Assembly (NCBI GenBank): GCA_900175165.2
Contig: FWWN02000531.1
Span: forward strand, 94,602-158,601
Direction of reading: 5' to 3'
DNA from: Rhizomucor pusillus
Taxonomy: Eukaryota; Mucoromycota; Mucoromycetes; Mucorales; Lichtheimiaceae
Length of the DNA stretch: 64,000 nt
Of the stretch, positions 25,025-36,798 are shown piece after piece. The position numbers were made by a program, and so were the translations under genes. Position 1 is the first letter of the stretch, and every line of letters begins with the position of its first letter. Under the pieces are notes generated by a model. That model did no database searches and was not told the DNA's origin. It saw nothing but the letters and a program-made list of their open reading frames with translations.

Positions 25025-27229
25025 GGTTCAGGCAAAGGAGCGGAAGAATGAAAATTTGGGACTCTGTGTGAGTTTCATCGCTGACTCCAAACAACAGGAT
25101 AGCAAACAAGAAATGGACTATATAATTCCTAACCTTTCTTTTTGTTTTCTGCACTTTCCAAAATGGCAGTAAGGATAGCATTCGACAGAGATACATACAT
25201 TTATTGATATCTTGCAAACTGACCAACGAAAAAACTGTCTGAATGAGACATTCATCAAGCAAGCAATGTTAAAGTTACTGCTCATTATTTCCATTGCTGA
25301 ATGTTAACGGCGCCGGATCTACCAAATAAATATGTATTTATGCACACTAACCGTGTGCCTTTTCGTCTCTCCACCAAATGCCTCGTCCTTCAATCTATCC
25401 ATACATATTCATGTCTTCCATTGTCTAGCTTTATATACAACACGTACATCAATTTGCAAGTACGTCGTCTTCATTCTTGCCAACGCTTACAACATCAAGG
25501 GCACGCTATGTTCAGTAGATAATAGCTTTCCCCTCGAAGATAACAAAAAAAGACCGCAAATGTTGAGTAGCCGACTTCATCAAGCTATATTGGATGACAA
25601 AGAAGCAAGATTATGAAGGGCTTGTGAGTCCACCAGAATAAGTGAGTAAGGATTCCCACAGCCCGCCGAGGCACCAATTCCTTCCATGGAGTCCAGACTA
25701 CCTACCTTTTTACTTGCCATCTGTGCATATTGCATGTCGATATTGTTTCTTGATTGACTGTATTAGAAACCTGTGTGCTCTTCTTGATTCTAATTTTCAC
25801 ATCTCTTACCCTGTCAAAGATTTCAGTGACGATCATCGACACAAGAGCCCTATCGTGTATGTCTGGATAACTTTGACACACTACGCTTTTCCAAAGGTTT
25901 GCCGTGCTGTACACGGTTAATCCTGTGGATTAACTCATTGTATATGGTCAATGAAGGTATCCAGCGTATGAAAAAAGGAACAGCTTGGGAATGTGAAGGT
26001 AGATTATATATGTACATCTTAGCTAAACATTAATGTTTAATCAATTAAGATAAAGGCATATGATGCAAATTGATAAGTCACCTGGCCGATCCGCCACGGA
26101 AGTCTCCAGGTCCAAAAATGTTGGTGGTAACTGTGGTGCTTTGAGCACTCCAATATCTTCACGGTTGAAAATTCATCACTGTGCACCATGAAATGGACAG
26201 TGGACGGTGACGACGTTTTCGGACTGGACGCAGGAAGCAAATTCGAGTACAATATATGCAAGAAGATAAACAACGAATGTCTTCTCGGCGTACTTCGCGA
26301 ATACGAAAAACAAGTTTGCATTGGCTCCTTTTATATAAAACTTGTCCCTTTGAAAAGATCCCTTGCGTTCTAAGATCGAATCTGGAAGGCACCTTTATTT
26401 ATGGCGGTATGGTGGAGTTTAGCGGTCTGTATCGCCTTGATCCAAACGCAGTCGTATTGGTAAAGAGAAAGTTCGCCATCTCATTTGGACTCATGCACAA
26501 TGGCGTCATTCAAGATGTTCTGCTCCTGCATTGCTGATTGTATTCGCATATTCAATAATTTTTCGTGAAAATCCGACCGATCTTTGCTGTACATACAAGG
26601 CTTCTGGATACATAGCTGTTAGTAAGATTTGTGATTGCTTTACCCCGCGCTTTAGGCACTGCAAAGACCACTGTGGTCGTCTCTGGCTACAGAATTTAAC
26701 ATTGCTTTAGACCTTGTTCGCTAAACAATCTTATATAACGCGCATCATGTTACAGCAGTTGATGTTGCCTTTTCGTTGATAAGCATGTGCTTTTTGCGCT
26801 ATGTGTGATCAGCAGCATTTTCGTCCCTTGTAGTCTGCCTCTCGCCCGCTCTTTGACCCGCTTTGTTGAAATGACAAGTTGAAGAGTCCGCGAACGGATC
26901 GCGAGCAACGACTCCGTGATGGAATAGCCAGCCTCTCGCCAGCCATTGGTCCATTCAAAGTTGAAGTGATAAACCGACTTATGCCTGTGAACAAGTTCGT
27001 GAAAGGTCACATTACATGATGCGTTGCGGCACGGAGAGTTGATTTCTCAGAGGAGCCCTATCAAATGGAACCCCGGACTAGATCACTCAATAACTTTTAA
27101 CTTTCTGTGGTACTGCATGGGTATTATGAACCCTTGACTATTGACAGGCTTTCGAAAAGACGATGCATTTGCAATGTTCATCAATATTCTCGTTGTTGAT
27201 GCATATAAAACTTCCTTCGGAAATTTGGC

Positions 27230-27480
27230 GAGAAATCAATGACTGTGAGAAACTAGGGTTATACGGAGTGCAAGTATGCAAGGTATCGACCGATCTATCG
27301 GGAACGGTGGCCAAGAATATCCTCCTTTCAGGTGTTCACTCGACACCGCCTACTACCCAAACGCCTTCAACTTGATGGCCCTTAATGATATTTGCGTTTT
27401 CCAAACTTGGATTCGTCGACTTCAACGACGACACGCTCACGATTCTTGCCTCTGCCTTGATAACCGCCTAGATTATTTCG
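27230..27480 (-). pseudogene. Relic of an ISXO2/IS1595-like DDE transposase
   Basis: Read on the minus strand, the segment gives RVVVEVDESKFGKRKYH, then after a one-base shift GHQVEGVWVVGGVE, then after a stop TPERRIFLATVPDRSVDTL. This order (first acidic residue in an E-x-D-E-S-K-FGKRKY block, a V-x-G-x-W-V-x-G-G strand, VPDRS) is that of the DDE_Tnp_IS1595 (ISXO2) domain. At least one frameshift and one in-frame stop break it, and the C-terminal catalytic part is not recognisable. Sequence out to 26750 and 27740 may belong to the same element. Confidence 0.6.
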
Positions 27481-28149
27481 ATTAGAACGATCCTCGTAAA
27501 AATTCCGTTTTTGCTAACCGATCATCATGTCCTCTTACTTGATATGGCCTGCAATCAATTGAAAAATCCGACTGGTAATCGAGGGAACAGTGCGAGAATT
27601 CAACTTGGTCATCGAAACGATTTGCGAATGCTGAACACGATGGACCCAAAGGTAAATAACCCATATAATCGCGTTCAAAGGTGCACGCAGGCCGGTGAAA
27701 AAGCTGTTGTTGCGAAGGGACCTCTGGGAGCGACGACAACAGTTCTTATAATCATGTCGCAGATTTTAGCAGGGGAAACCGCTCGTCCGGGAGATGCCAG
27801 GAAATTATTGAACACCTTGCAAGAGAGAAAAACAAGGTGAGTTACGATGGCCGTTTCCTTGATCCCGTTCTTTCTTTACGTCCACAACAAACAAATCAAA
27901 TGGATATCCTTTTTTAGGTGTGAAGGTCACCATGCCACCTGAGTGCAAATAGTTGTAAGAGCTTCGTCGGCGAGGATGTTTATGCGGAATCGGATGTTTG
28001 TCGCTCTCGTCAGATGAGCTAGTGCTGTCACTGTTTGCAACCACAGTGGACTTCCTTTGTTCAACTGTAGGAAGACAATAAACAGGACTCTTACAGATCT
28101 ATCTATCGCTTCCTGCTACTAGAGGGTGGATGCCACTGCTGACTAGCGC

Positions 28150-29155
28150 CATTACTAGTTTTTCAAAGAAATTGATGCTGACGGTTGAAGCTGTAAACGT
28201 CTAATGAGATATTTTGCGGTGTACCTTGCCAGCTTCAGGGTGCTTACGTTTCCTTCCCGTCTTTCAGTTGACATGTATGTGCAGGTCGCCATACTACCAT
28301 TGCCACTGCAATACAAACAACCATACAAACATTTTAGGTCGGCCGCCATCTTTTCCAGATTTGGACGGCTAGGCGCTTCAATCGAATTCAGCATTTCGGC
28401 GATCATCAACGAGCGGAACTGGGTTATATCTCTTGTGACCTTGCCGTTTTCCACCTCGGAGACGATATGCACAATATCCATAAACTCCTAGCTAGTTAAT
28501 TTCACATTGCAGTTGAGATATTGGTCGGCGAATACACTACAAAGACTCGTGCTGAACACGTTCCACATCATCGTACTGTGTTGCCGCGGGTTCAGGAACA
28601 GGATGGCTAGGGAGTGTGTAACAACTCATCTGCCGAATGAACCAGTCCTGAAAATCAATGACGCCGAAGCTTGCATTAAAGACATAGATCTTATATGTCA
28701 GTTTCTATCAGCAAGACCCTGAGAAAATCAACCTCGATCTTGGCTTCGCTTTGATATTTGCTGAAAGAGACATGATATTATTGCGCTCCTGTATCCATGG
28801 CTGGTTGTCGTTGGATGCATCGGTGACGCTATGTCCAGAATCACGCTGCTGCAAGGATTCTATCAAGCGCCTTCCTTCTTCATTGACGTTCGGTTCACGT
28901 ATCCAGTGCTTGTACTGATAGCGTTCACCTCGGTTTGCTTTCGCTTTCAGTCAGTCCAAAAAATAGAACATCTGGCCGACGTCCTCCATAGCTTGAGCTC
29001 CGTTTGTAAACATCTTTATCGTCTCCGGACAAGTGCTCGTCAATGATCGTCTTGTAGCGCGAGATCGCGTAATGCTTCTCATGAAACTCGAAAGGCTTCG
29101 CAAAAACAGGCCACAAGAGGGTGTAAGCACTGGTTATGCAGCATTGCGCGTCCAA
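28150..29155 (-). pseudogene. Decayed protein-coding gene of unknown family
   Basis: Several minus-strand open pieces follow each other in one direction with frame changes between them. One runs 29155-28925 (KHYAISRYKTIIDEHLSGDD, then GGRRPDVLFFG). A second, about 28920-28690, contains YKHWIREPNVNEEGRRLIE and IKAKPKIEVDFLRVLLIETD. A third lies at 28680-28510 (FGVIDFQDWFIRQMS), and a fourth at 28460-28155. The pieces read as protein rather than noise, but stops and shifts break them. I do not recognise the family; a multicopy fungal gene or an element-encoded protein are both possible. Confidence 0.35.
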
Positions 29156-30183
29156 TGGGTATCCTTTCTCGTATCTTAGTTTTCATGGCTATCGGTGATC
29201 TCAAAACCAGCTGCCAATCTGGGTACAGCAGCCTGAAATTCTTTCTTCTGCGCTAACTTTGCGGTCCCATTTATTGAATCTCATGGCCTGGTGCAAGTCA
29301 ATACTTCAGGCTTCCACTGGAATATTTAACATGGCCGTAACATCTGTCTGTGAGCGATGGATGTCATCTTAGTGACAAGATGGTTACATACTCTGTTGTA
29401 TATACTTGATATGTTGATTTCTTTTGTCTGTTGTTTGCAGAAAGGAAATTGATGGAAGATACAACAAGATCGATTCTTAACGTTGAGTGATTGTTCTGCA
29501 CACAATGACTTGCTTTAATTGATTGGATTGGACAGCATGGATCAGATTCTGCTTTGTGAAAAGGCGTTGCTGCTATATTAATTAAGGTGCTGCGTATGTT
29601 GCACAAAGGAGAAAAGTGCAGATCACTCAGAAAGAGGCGTTGGTAACAAATCAAAAGTTGGCATCGGTCCAGCCCCTTTGTTTGTAAGAGTCGATGCCGA
29701 AAATGTAATAATAGACAATGACAACATAAATCACTGGTGCCAAGCTTCGCTGACCAGCAGCTTATTTCTATGTACTCTGTGCCAACGCAGAACTCGGGCA
29801 GTCATTCATTCTCTGATCGTACCCTTTTGGGTTGTCAACGGGATAAGTACGCAGCGCTGCGCCACATTAATCGCGGAGCAACGAGGGCACAATCACCACT
29901 GATTTGGCAAGTCGCCCGTCTCGACCATGACTTTTGTCAAATGTGATACACATTGGGCTATAATGAAAGTTATGATCGTCCAACGATAATGCAAAATTGC
30001 ACCAGTCATTAGCTCATGGGATTACCGTTGCTGTGGTGAGCTTTACCGCTCACAATCAAAAAGTCATAACTTGTAGGCAGATCAAGGTGAGTATGTATGC
30101 CATCTCCCCACAGCCACAGTTGTGTCAGAGGAACGAGAACATTTTCCGGAAAGGTCATTACGCTTGTGCAACCTGAATTCTAA

Positions 30184-30190
30184 TATAAGG
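30184..30190 (+). promoter_or_regulatory. Probable TATA box of the small GPI-protein gene
   Basis: TATAAGG lies 89 bp upstream of the ATG at 30273. A C/T-rich tract (about 30227-30255) lies between it and the ATG, a common arrangement in strongly expressed fungal genes. Confidence 0.45.
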
Positions 30191-30272
30191 CAAAAACAAA
30201 CCTGTCCGTACATGCTGTATTCTCACCTCTTCTTCTTCCCCTTTTTTCGCATCTAGTCGTCGTTCGTAAACC

Positions 30273-30707
30273 ATGGTCAAGTCCCTCGCAATCCTTGCTA
30301 CTTTTGCCGTTGCAATCACCCCTTCGTTGGCTCAATGTATGTAACGCTGTAGTGATTTGTTTATGCGGGCATTGGATAATAGCACCAGTTACTAACCCAT
30401 TGATCCGCCACCGTTAGCCGCTACACCAGCCCCGGCCATTCCAACTGATGTTAACCCCGATGCAATCCAGAGCTTCATGAGCTACTACAGCAACGGTGGT
30501 GGTGCTGAGATCTCCTCCTGGGTCCAATCTGCCATGAACGCACTCCCTACTGAGATGCAACAGAGCATTAGCAGTGAAATTGCCAGAGCTAGCCAATCCA
30601 TTGCTCAAGCCGCAGGCAAGAACTCTGCTTCCTCTGTCCAGCCTGTCACTGGTGTTGCCGTCGCTGTCTCTGCAGTCCTCGTCGCAGCTGCTGGCTTGCT
30701 CATGTAA
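30273..30707 (+). CDS. Small secreted GPI-anchored protein
   Basis: Two exons, with an intron directly after the signal peptide, give about 117 residues. The N terminus MVKSLAILATFAVAITPSLA is a signal peptide with a likely cut after SLA. The mature part is short and helical (IQSFMSYYSNGG, EISSWVQSAMNALPTEMQ, SEIARASQSIAQAAG), then a Ser-rich spacer with candidate omega sites (KNSASS) and a hydrophobic tail (VAVAVSAVLVAAAGLLM) for GPI attachment. The function is unknown. Proteins of this layout sit on the membrane or wall surface; a link to adhesion or host contact would be speculation. Confidence 0.85.
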
Positions 30708-31459
30708 AAAGATTATAATCAAGAAGAGTGGATGTGATCTCGAAACTTGCTTTTTATATATTCTATTTCTACAGCATCGTATGTAGCATTATGTGTTACT
30801 GTTAACATTAAAGCCTCAATAAAACATGAATGGTTCTAAAACCATCTGCCCATTTTTAGGTATTTAACGCATCATGGCTGCAGCTTGTTGTACGGATGCA
30901 TCCGCTATAGTGTAACCAGCATTAGACACCTGCCTCTGCAAAAAGTCAATACAGGATAAGCTTTTCTTGCAACGTTAGTCAGTGCCTCAAGACTTAGATC
31001 TCTCGACGTACATTATTCTGTCATCATAACTAGCAATACTACTCAATATTATGCATATATATTTCCAAATGGTAAATGACAGGTTCCATCATCAAAAACG
31101 CAAACACAGTAGGATGTGAAGCCATGGTACTAAAACAGAGATATCCGTTTATTTGCAAAGGAAAGAACAGAACTCATTGATCTGAGCAGAGAGGCAAGGA
31201 AAAGCAGAGCTAGTGTGGTTGAATTTCACCAATATTTGCTAAAGCAGCACCTAAATTAATTAAATAGAGCAACATTTGTTTTCACAAAGCTGAACCCGAT
31301 CCATGCTCTACAACTCAATAGATTAAAGCAAATATGTTCTTTCATTCAATGCTCAATACTCAGAATTGATTTTGTTGCATCTTTTTCAATTTCCTTTTGG
31401 AAACAACAGACAGAAAAATCAAAATATCAAGTATATACAACAATGTAACTATCTTGTCA
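30708..31459. other. Intergenic, convergent 3' flanks
   Basis: Lies between the ends of the small GPI gene and the sulfate permease gene. It is AT-rich with AATAAA-like words near 30820 and no open frame or RNA gene that I can support. Confidence 0.5.
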
Positions 31460-34101
31460 CTAAGGTGATAGCCGCTGGCGATTCCTCCATCGCTCACAGA
31501 TAGATGTCACGGCCCCATCAACATTCCAGTGGAAGCAAGGATATCGGTCTCTTGGGAGACGATTCAATAGATCCAACAAAACTACCATGGACTTGTTGGG
31601 ATTTGTCTGTGTGGCATCCTCTTTGATGTATAGCTTATCAGTCATGTTAAACGATAGTGCATCTTTGGCATCCGTAACATCGTCTTGGGTCTTCTCTGTA
31701 ATATCTTGGACGCTGCTGGAGTGGTTACTAGTCGCGACACTCTCAAGAGGATGGTCGTCACCCAGGTCTCCAAATCCCCAAAGTATCAAATCATTTCGTA
31801 CTTGTGCGTTGGGGATGCTGGCAAAATGCCACTCAACAGCGTGTCCTGCATATCTGTCAATAGAGTCTCGTGCGCCTTTGAGTGATTGGAGCGCAGTGGA
31901 ATCGATCCGTGTAACAGCCGCGAAATCAAACACGATAGCGCGCAACGTCTCTTGCTCGGCTGGGCTGGTTGCGGAGGAGGATGCTGCCGGTTTCTGATTC
32001 CACAATACATCGTTTGGCGGCCGCTGCTGCTGCTGCTGCTGCTGATGACTTGCATCCCCTTTGCGTGTGCGCAACTTTACTGTCTGGACCAGCCTTTCCG
32101 TCACGTATCCAGCGTTGGGGTAAAGTAGAGGACTTGAGAGCCGAAAGGCGAGAATACCTATGGGCTCTAGAGACTCGCTGTACTTCTGAAAATTTGCATC
32201 CTGCTCGTCAACGTATACATAGTGTGTGTGGCAGCCATCACAGAATGATAGATTGCTCCTGCTGGCGTTGCTACTGCTTCTAGAATCCATCAACGGCGCT
32301 CGAGCGAGGTTTGTGACCGAGGGCCTGGCAAGCTGGAGCAGCATCGCAAATAACGAAAGCGCGACCGCGACGTAGATACCCGTTTCTACGTCGGCAAAGA
32401 AAGTAACAAGTACGGTTGATACAAAGACGAGAAACTCTAGCTTGCTCGTTTTCCACAAATCCTTGAGGTACCGCGGACCTGTCACCAGATCCGACACCGC
32501 ATGGATAATCACTGCGGCCAGCGAGGATTCAGGAATGTAGTAAAATGCTGGAGTCAGCACGTACAACGCCAAGACTACAACGGCTGACGTAAAGATGCTA
32601 GCGAGCGGCGACTTGACCCCCGACCTGGCCATGATAGCTGTCCGGCTAAACGCTCCCGTCCCTGGAAATGCACTTCCAGAAGAAAGAAGACAATATAGTC
32701 AATTTTTGATTTAAAAACATCTGGGTATGTAACACATAGTCTGTTATACTTTACCCAAGGAACGAGCCAACAATGTTGCTGATACCAATAGCCAATATCT
32801 CCTGATTAGCGTCGATGGTGTAATCTGCCATCCTTGCAAACGATTTTGCAACCGACATGTGTTCCAAGATCAAGATAAGGATGATGGAAGGCAACAGTGC
32901 TCCCAGATGATCCATGATATCCAGGTCTAGTTGTGGGACACCAACAGCTTCGAATCCAGCGGGAACATCTTGAATGATCCGAAAAGGACTGGGAGACATT
33001 CGATGCATATTGATAAGAAAAGATATCAGCGTCGCAAAAATGACCAGCACGCCGCTTCGCATGATTCCAAAGTAGAAATAAAGTTTTTGAAACCGAGAGA
33101 ATCTGGTTGACAGCTTAGTGCTTAAGAACCTTGCAAGATACAAGAAGAACAATCCCACGAATCCAAATGCAGCGTCGACTTGAATCTGCGGTAGGCGGCT
33201 GAACAAGCCGCCAAGGATTTGATACGGTGCCTGCTGGTGAGTTTCTATATCAATGCCTGTCAAGTTGCCCCATTCTCCCAAACTAATTGTTATAGCCGAT
33301 CCTGTCATGTACCCAGCAATCACGGGCGCTACGTAGGTAGATTATCATCAGTATAAACAACAACGATACGCATATTTTAATCAATTTAACCTGGTATAAA
33401 GTCGATCAAGATACCAAGACGAGCCACGCCAATCAGCGTCAAAATAATGCCCGCAACCAGGGACAGGTAAATTGCTACTTGTGGTCCTGCAACGTCCGGA
33501 TGCGCAGCAGTAACATTTGCCACAGCTGTTCCTACCAGCAAGGATACGACAGCTATGTTTAAAATGTAAATTAGCACCCGATATCCCTTCTTGAAACAAT
33601 AAGACCATTAAATCTTACTGATAGGTCCCACGCTTATATCTTTGGATGTACCGAACAGGCAATACAAAGCAGAACCTACGAACCCGGTGCTTGTAGATTG
33701 CTTTGGTGTGAATATCTTTTTTTGCGACCAAACAAGTACATGGCAGCAGGTGACTTACTAGAGCCCATACTGTGGTTCTAGATTTGCAATTTTTGCATAG
33801 GCAATCCCCTGAGGCACCATGACCATGCCAACGGTCACCCCGGCAATGACGTCTTGCAACAACCACTGATGAAAAGAAAATAGCAGCAGCAGCAGCAGCG
33901 TAAGTAGTAGAATTGTGTGTAAATGTGTAAATCCTTCCAGCATCTTACCGACAGCTTGTATCGAGTGCTCCATGTAAGGATAGGGAACGCTTTCACAATA
34001 GATCTCGCCATGTAACGAGGCAGTCTTCGCCAATGTCTCGATAGCTGGTCACGAAAGGTGGTGCGTTTGTAATCCAGAATGATAGGAGTATCCTCTTTCA
34101 T
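31460..34101 (-). CDS. SulP-family sulfate permease with STAS domain
   Basis: About six exons give roughly 770 residues. The SulP membrane core shows the signature blocks WLLQDVIAGVTVGMVMVPQG and YAKIANLEPQYGLYSSF, SVGPIAVVSLLVG, VIAGYMTGSAITI, ILILEHMSVAKSFARM, and NIVGSFLGAFPGTGAFSR. About ten to twelve hydrophobic segments are visible. The C-terminal cytosolic STAS domain has LRAIVFDFAAVTRIDSTAL, preceded by a poly-Gln loop. The protein should import sulfate at the plasma membrane for cysteine and methionine synthesis; other SulP members move other anions, so the substrate is by family. The start (MKEDTPIILDYKRTTFRDQL) is the only ATG giving a normal cytosolic leader. Confidence 0.95.
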
Positions 34102-34495
34102 CGTCGATTATTTTATACACAGAAAGATAAAGACAGATAGATGACAGATATCCTCAATTTGTAACTTGTTCTTCACACGAAAAAAATCAATGTGATTATC
34201 GAGAGTAAAATAGAAACAAGAGTAGAACACGGCGTTTTGGCGATAAGAAGTAACACTGGGAAAAAGAAGCAGTTATGCACACTCCTTCCTATCAATGAAT
34301 AGGCATGACTTCGATTTGATGTCACATTTGACCATCTTCATATTGAGTATACAACCGTGCGTGGTGTCATTGCACATATCAATACATAAACTTTATGGCC
34401 CTGAGCATTCATAGGAGCAGGATGATTGATCTTTATGTGTATTGTCTTGCATAGTTTTCTTTTATTGAATTGCTACATTGTTTCTGGTTTTGAGC
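34102..34495. promoter_or_regulatory. Promoter region of the sulfate permease gene
   Basis: About 0.4 kb between the permease ATG (34101, reading left) and the stop of ADHFE1. No open frame is seen. I looked for CACGTG-type sulfur-control sites and saw none. Confidence 0.4.
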
Positions 34496-36203
34496 TTAGT
34501 AGTTAGACATGGAGTTCTCAAAGATCTTTGCAAGTTGCTCTGCAGCTGGCTCTCGGGTAGGTGCAAGCTTAGTAACACGGTGCTGAGGCAATGCACCCTC
34601 AACCAGCTGTGGGATCATGGAGCTGTCAAAGCCTAGACCCTTCAAACCGTTCGGCACATCCAAATCTTCCAAGAAACGGGTCAACTTTTCAGCCAAGATA
34701 TCGCCGGCAGTGGAAGGCTTGATGGTGGCGGGGTCAGCACCGAATGCGACAGCGGCGTCAATGTGTCTGTCAGGGCAAGCAGGGGCTGTGAAACGGAAGA
34801 CGGACGGAGCTGTCAAAGCGACCGAGACACCGTGAGGTACGATGGCGTGATCGACGTTGTATCCGGGATGCTTGTAATTCTTGTTCAAGCCGCTGATGGG
34901 ATAACTCAAACCGTGGCACAAGTGGACACCAGCGTTGCCGAAACCGATACTTTACACAGTGTGTGAGCGACATCATCATTTTGCACAAAACGTTTGCATA
35001 ATTTACTTACCCAGCAAAGGTAGATGCGAGCAACATTTGCTTTTGAGCTTCAAAGTCCTCGGGGTCCTTGTATACGCGAGGCAAGTACTTGATGACCATG
35101 CGCAAGGCATGGAGAGACCAGACGTCGCTGATGGGGTTGGAGCCCTGGTATGCTGGACGCTCAATGGGGTTCTTGGGACGAGGGGAACGCTCGTTATAAG
35201 GAAGAGCAGTGTATGATTCAAGAGCGTGGCAAAGCACATCCAAACCGCTGGACGCGTGGACATTGGCAGGCATGCTTCGAGTGTTGAGAGGATCAACGAT
35301 ACCCAACAAGGGCTTGAGAGCACGGTGCGCGATACCGGTCTTGGTATGAAGAGGCTCATAGTCGAAGATGGAAGTGCCGGTCGTTTCCGAACCCGTACCT
35401 GCGGTGGTCGGCACTGTAGATTTTCATGTTTAGATGAATGGAAAAATATATTGTTATGTAAGTTGTATTACCAGCAATCAATGGTTTGAGCGTCTTTCTG
35501 ATTGGCATGCCCTTTCCGATAGGCGCATTTACGAAATCCAGGAAATCGGCTTCAGGGTGGGAGAGGTACAGACTGGCAGCCTTGGTGGTGTCAATGACTG
35601 AACCACCGCCAACGGCAACGAATGCGTCTGGGTTATGCTGACGAGCAAAGTCGATGGCTTGCTTGAAACTTCCGTCGGTGGGCTCAACGCGAACCTTGTC
35701 GTAAACTACATACTTGACGCCGTTCTTGTCAAGCGATTCAACGACAGCCTTTAGGGGATGCAGTTTTGCAATCTACGGAGGCGGTCAAGTCAGTTATGTC
35801 TAGCTTTATTCCAAATAGAATAATATCACAAAAGCTTACGTTGCTATCTGTATATACAGCGACCTTGTTGGCCTTGAGATTGATCAGATCCATGCCAATT
35901 TCGCTGACATAATAATAGAAACACAGTTCAGTCAATCTCGACTGCCTTTTTGACTGTATATCCCATTCATTACCTGGTGACACCCGGACCAAAACGGATG
36001 TTGCTAGCGGCCATTTCAAAGGCATAGTCGGTGGACTCTTGGCCGCTAGCGTAGTTACGGCCATAGTTGAGCAGGCTCGAGAAGGAGGATGCAGTGGGGT
36101 GAACGTGCGAGTGCGCGTGCGAGTGACACGGGCAGCTGTTGGCTCCGGATTGGAGCAAGCCCAAAATACGAACAACGTTCTTGCGAGACGCAGCAGCAGC
36201 CAT
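34496..36203 (-). CDS. adhfe1: Hydroxyacid-oxoacid transhydrogenase, iron-containing ADH family (ADHFE1)
   Basis: Five exons give about 480 residues, co-linear with human ADHFE1. Blocks in order: TDYAFEMAASNIRFGPGVT, FVAVGGGSVIDTTKAA, APIGKGMPI, PTTAGTGSETTGTSIFDYE, SSGLDVLCHALESYTALPY, RPAYQGSNPISD, IGFGNAGVHLCHGLSYPISG and NVDHAIVPHGVSVAL; the two His-bearing blocks carry the metal ligands of group III alcohol dehydrogenases. ADHFE1 couples 4-hydroxybutyrate oxidation to 2-oxoglutarate reduction in mitochondria. The leader MAAAASRKNVVRILGLL is a mitochondrial presequence, followed by an unusual His-rich patch (CHSHAHSHVH) that is weaker in the human protein. ATG 36203 fits the presequence. 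Confidence 0.95.
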
Positions 36204-36798
36204 GGTGAAAGGGGGCAAGTGTGTGAGTGTGTGTGTGTGAAAGAAAGAAAGGTACCTCTTTGCCAGAGAGAAAGCCGAAACCCAAAACCCAACTCGACAA
36301 CGAGCTGGTTGGTAACTCCGAAACCCTTTTTGAGCATGATGCGTGAGAAACCTTCTGTGGGGTAGCGCGTGATTGGAGTACAACCACCGGTGTACACTTG
36401 AAGCTTTGTTGCAGGAACTTTTGTAGTTAATTGCCCTTGATTTAAAGCTATGCTAGTCATACGGTGCGAACGGATGCTTTGCTGCTGCGGACGCTTACAG
36501 ATTGTACCCATCTTCCGTGGATGTCTGCATTTCGAAAGCGGAAGACTCCGGTAACTTAATATCACTTAGATTCAGATGAATAGGGCATCAATGTTTATCC
36601 GCGCTTTGCATACACCCAAAATTACTATGTACATCTTTCTCGAAGAAGACGTCTAGCGACTGTCATGTCCGTGTATCATCGACCTTGAGCCGGAAACCCT
36701 TGGGCGGTTCGTACAAGATCAGGTTTGGAACCTGCTCATACAAAGACTAGATGCACCGGTGGGTTTTGAAATGATACCACGATCAGCTGATCACAATC
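36204..36798. other. Promoter of adhfe1 and 3' flank of the siderophore gene
   Basis: About 0.6 kb. A GT/CA microsatellite-like run lies at about 36216-36240, just upstream of the adhfe1 ATG. Minus-strand open frames here extend the adhfe1 frame upstream but lack a presequence and are not called. Confidence 0.45.

Larger units (their letters stand above)
25025..30272. other. Gene-poor region of decayed sequence
   Basis: About 5.2 kb with only broken coding traces. These are an ISXO2-like transposase relic at about 27230-27480 (minus), an uncharacterised decayed frame at about 28150-29155 (minus), and a coding-looking but interrupted piece at 26188-26537 (plus: MKWTVDGDDVFGLDAGSKFE, then a frame change and FIYGGMVEFSGLYRLDPN). 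I could not name the last. No intact gene is supported. Confidence 0.5.

Noticed and set aside
35738..36565. 275-codon minus-strand frame overlapping adhfe1
   Set aside because: It is a different reading of adhfe1 exon 1 plus introns and upstream DNA; the spliced ADHFE1 model explains the region.
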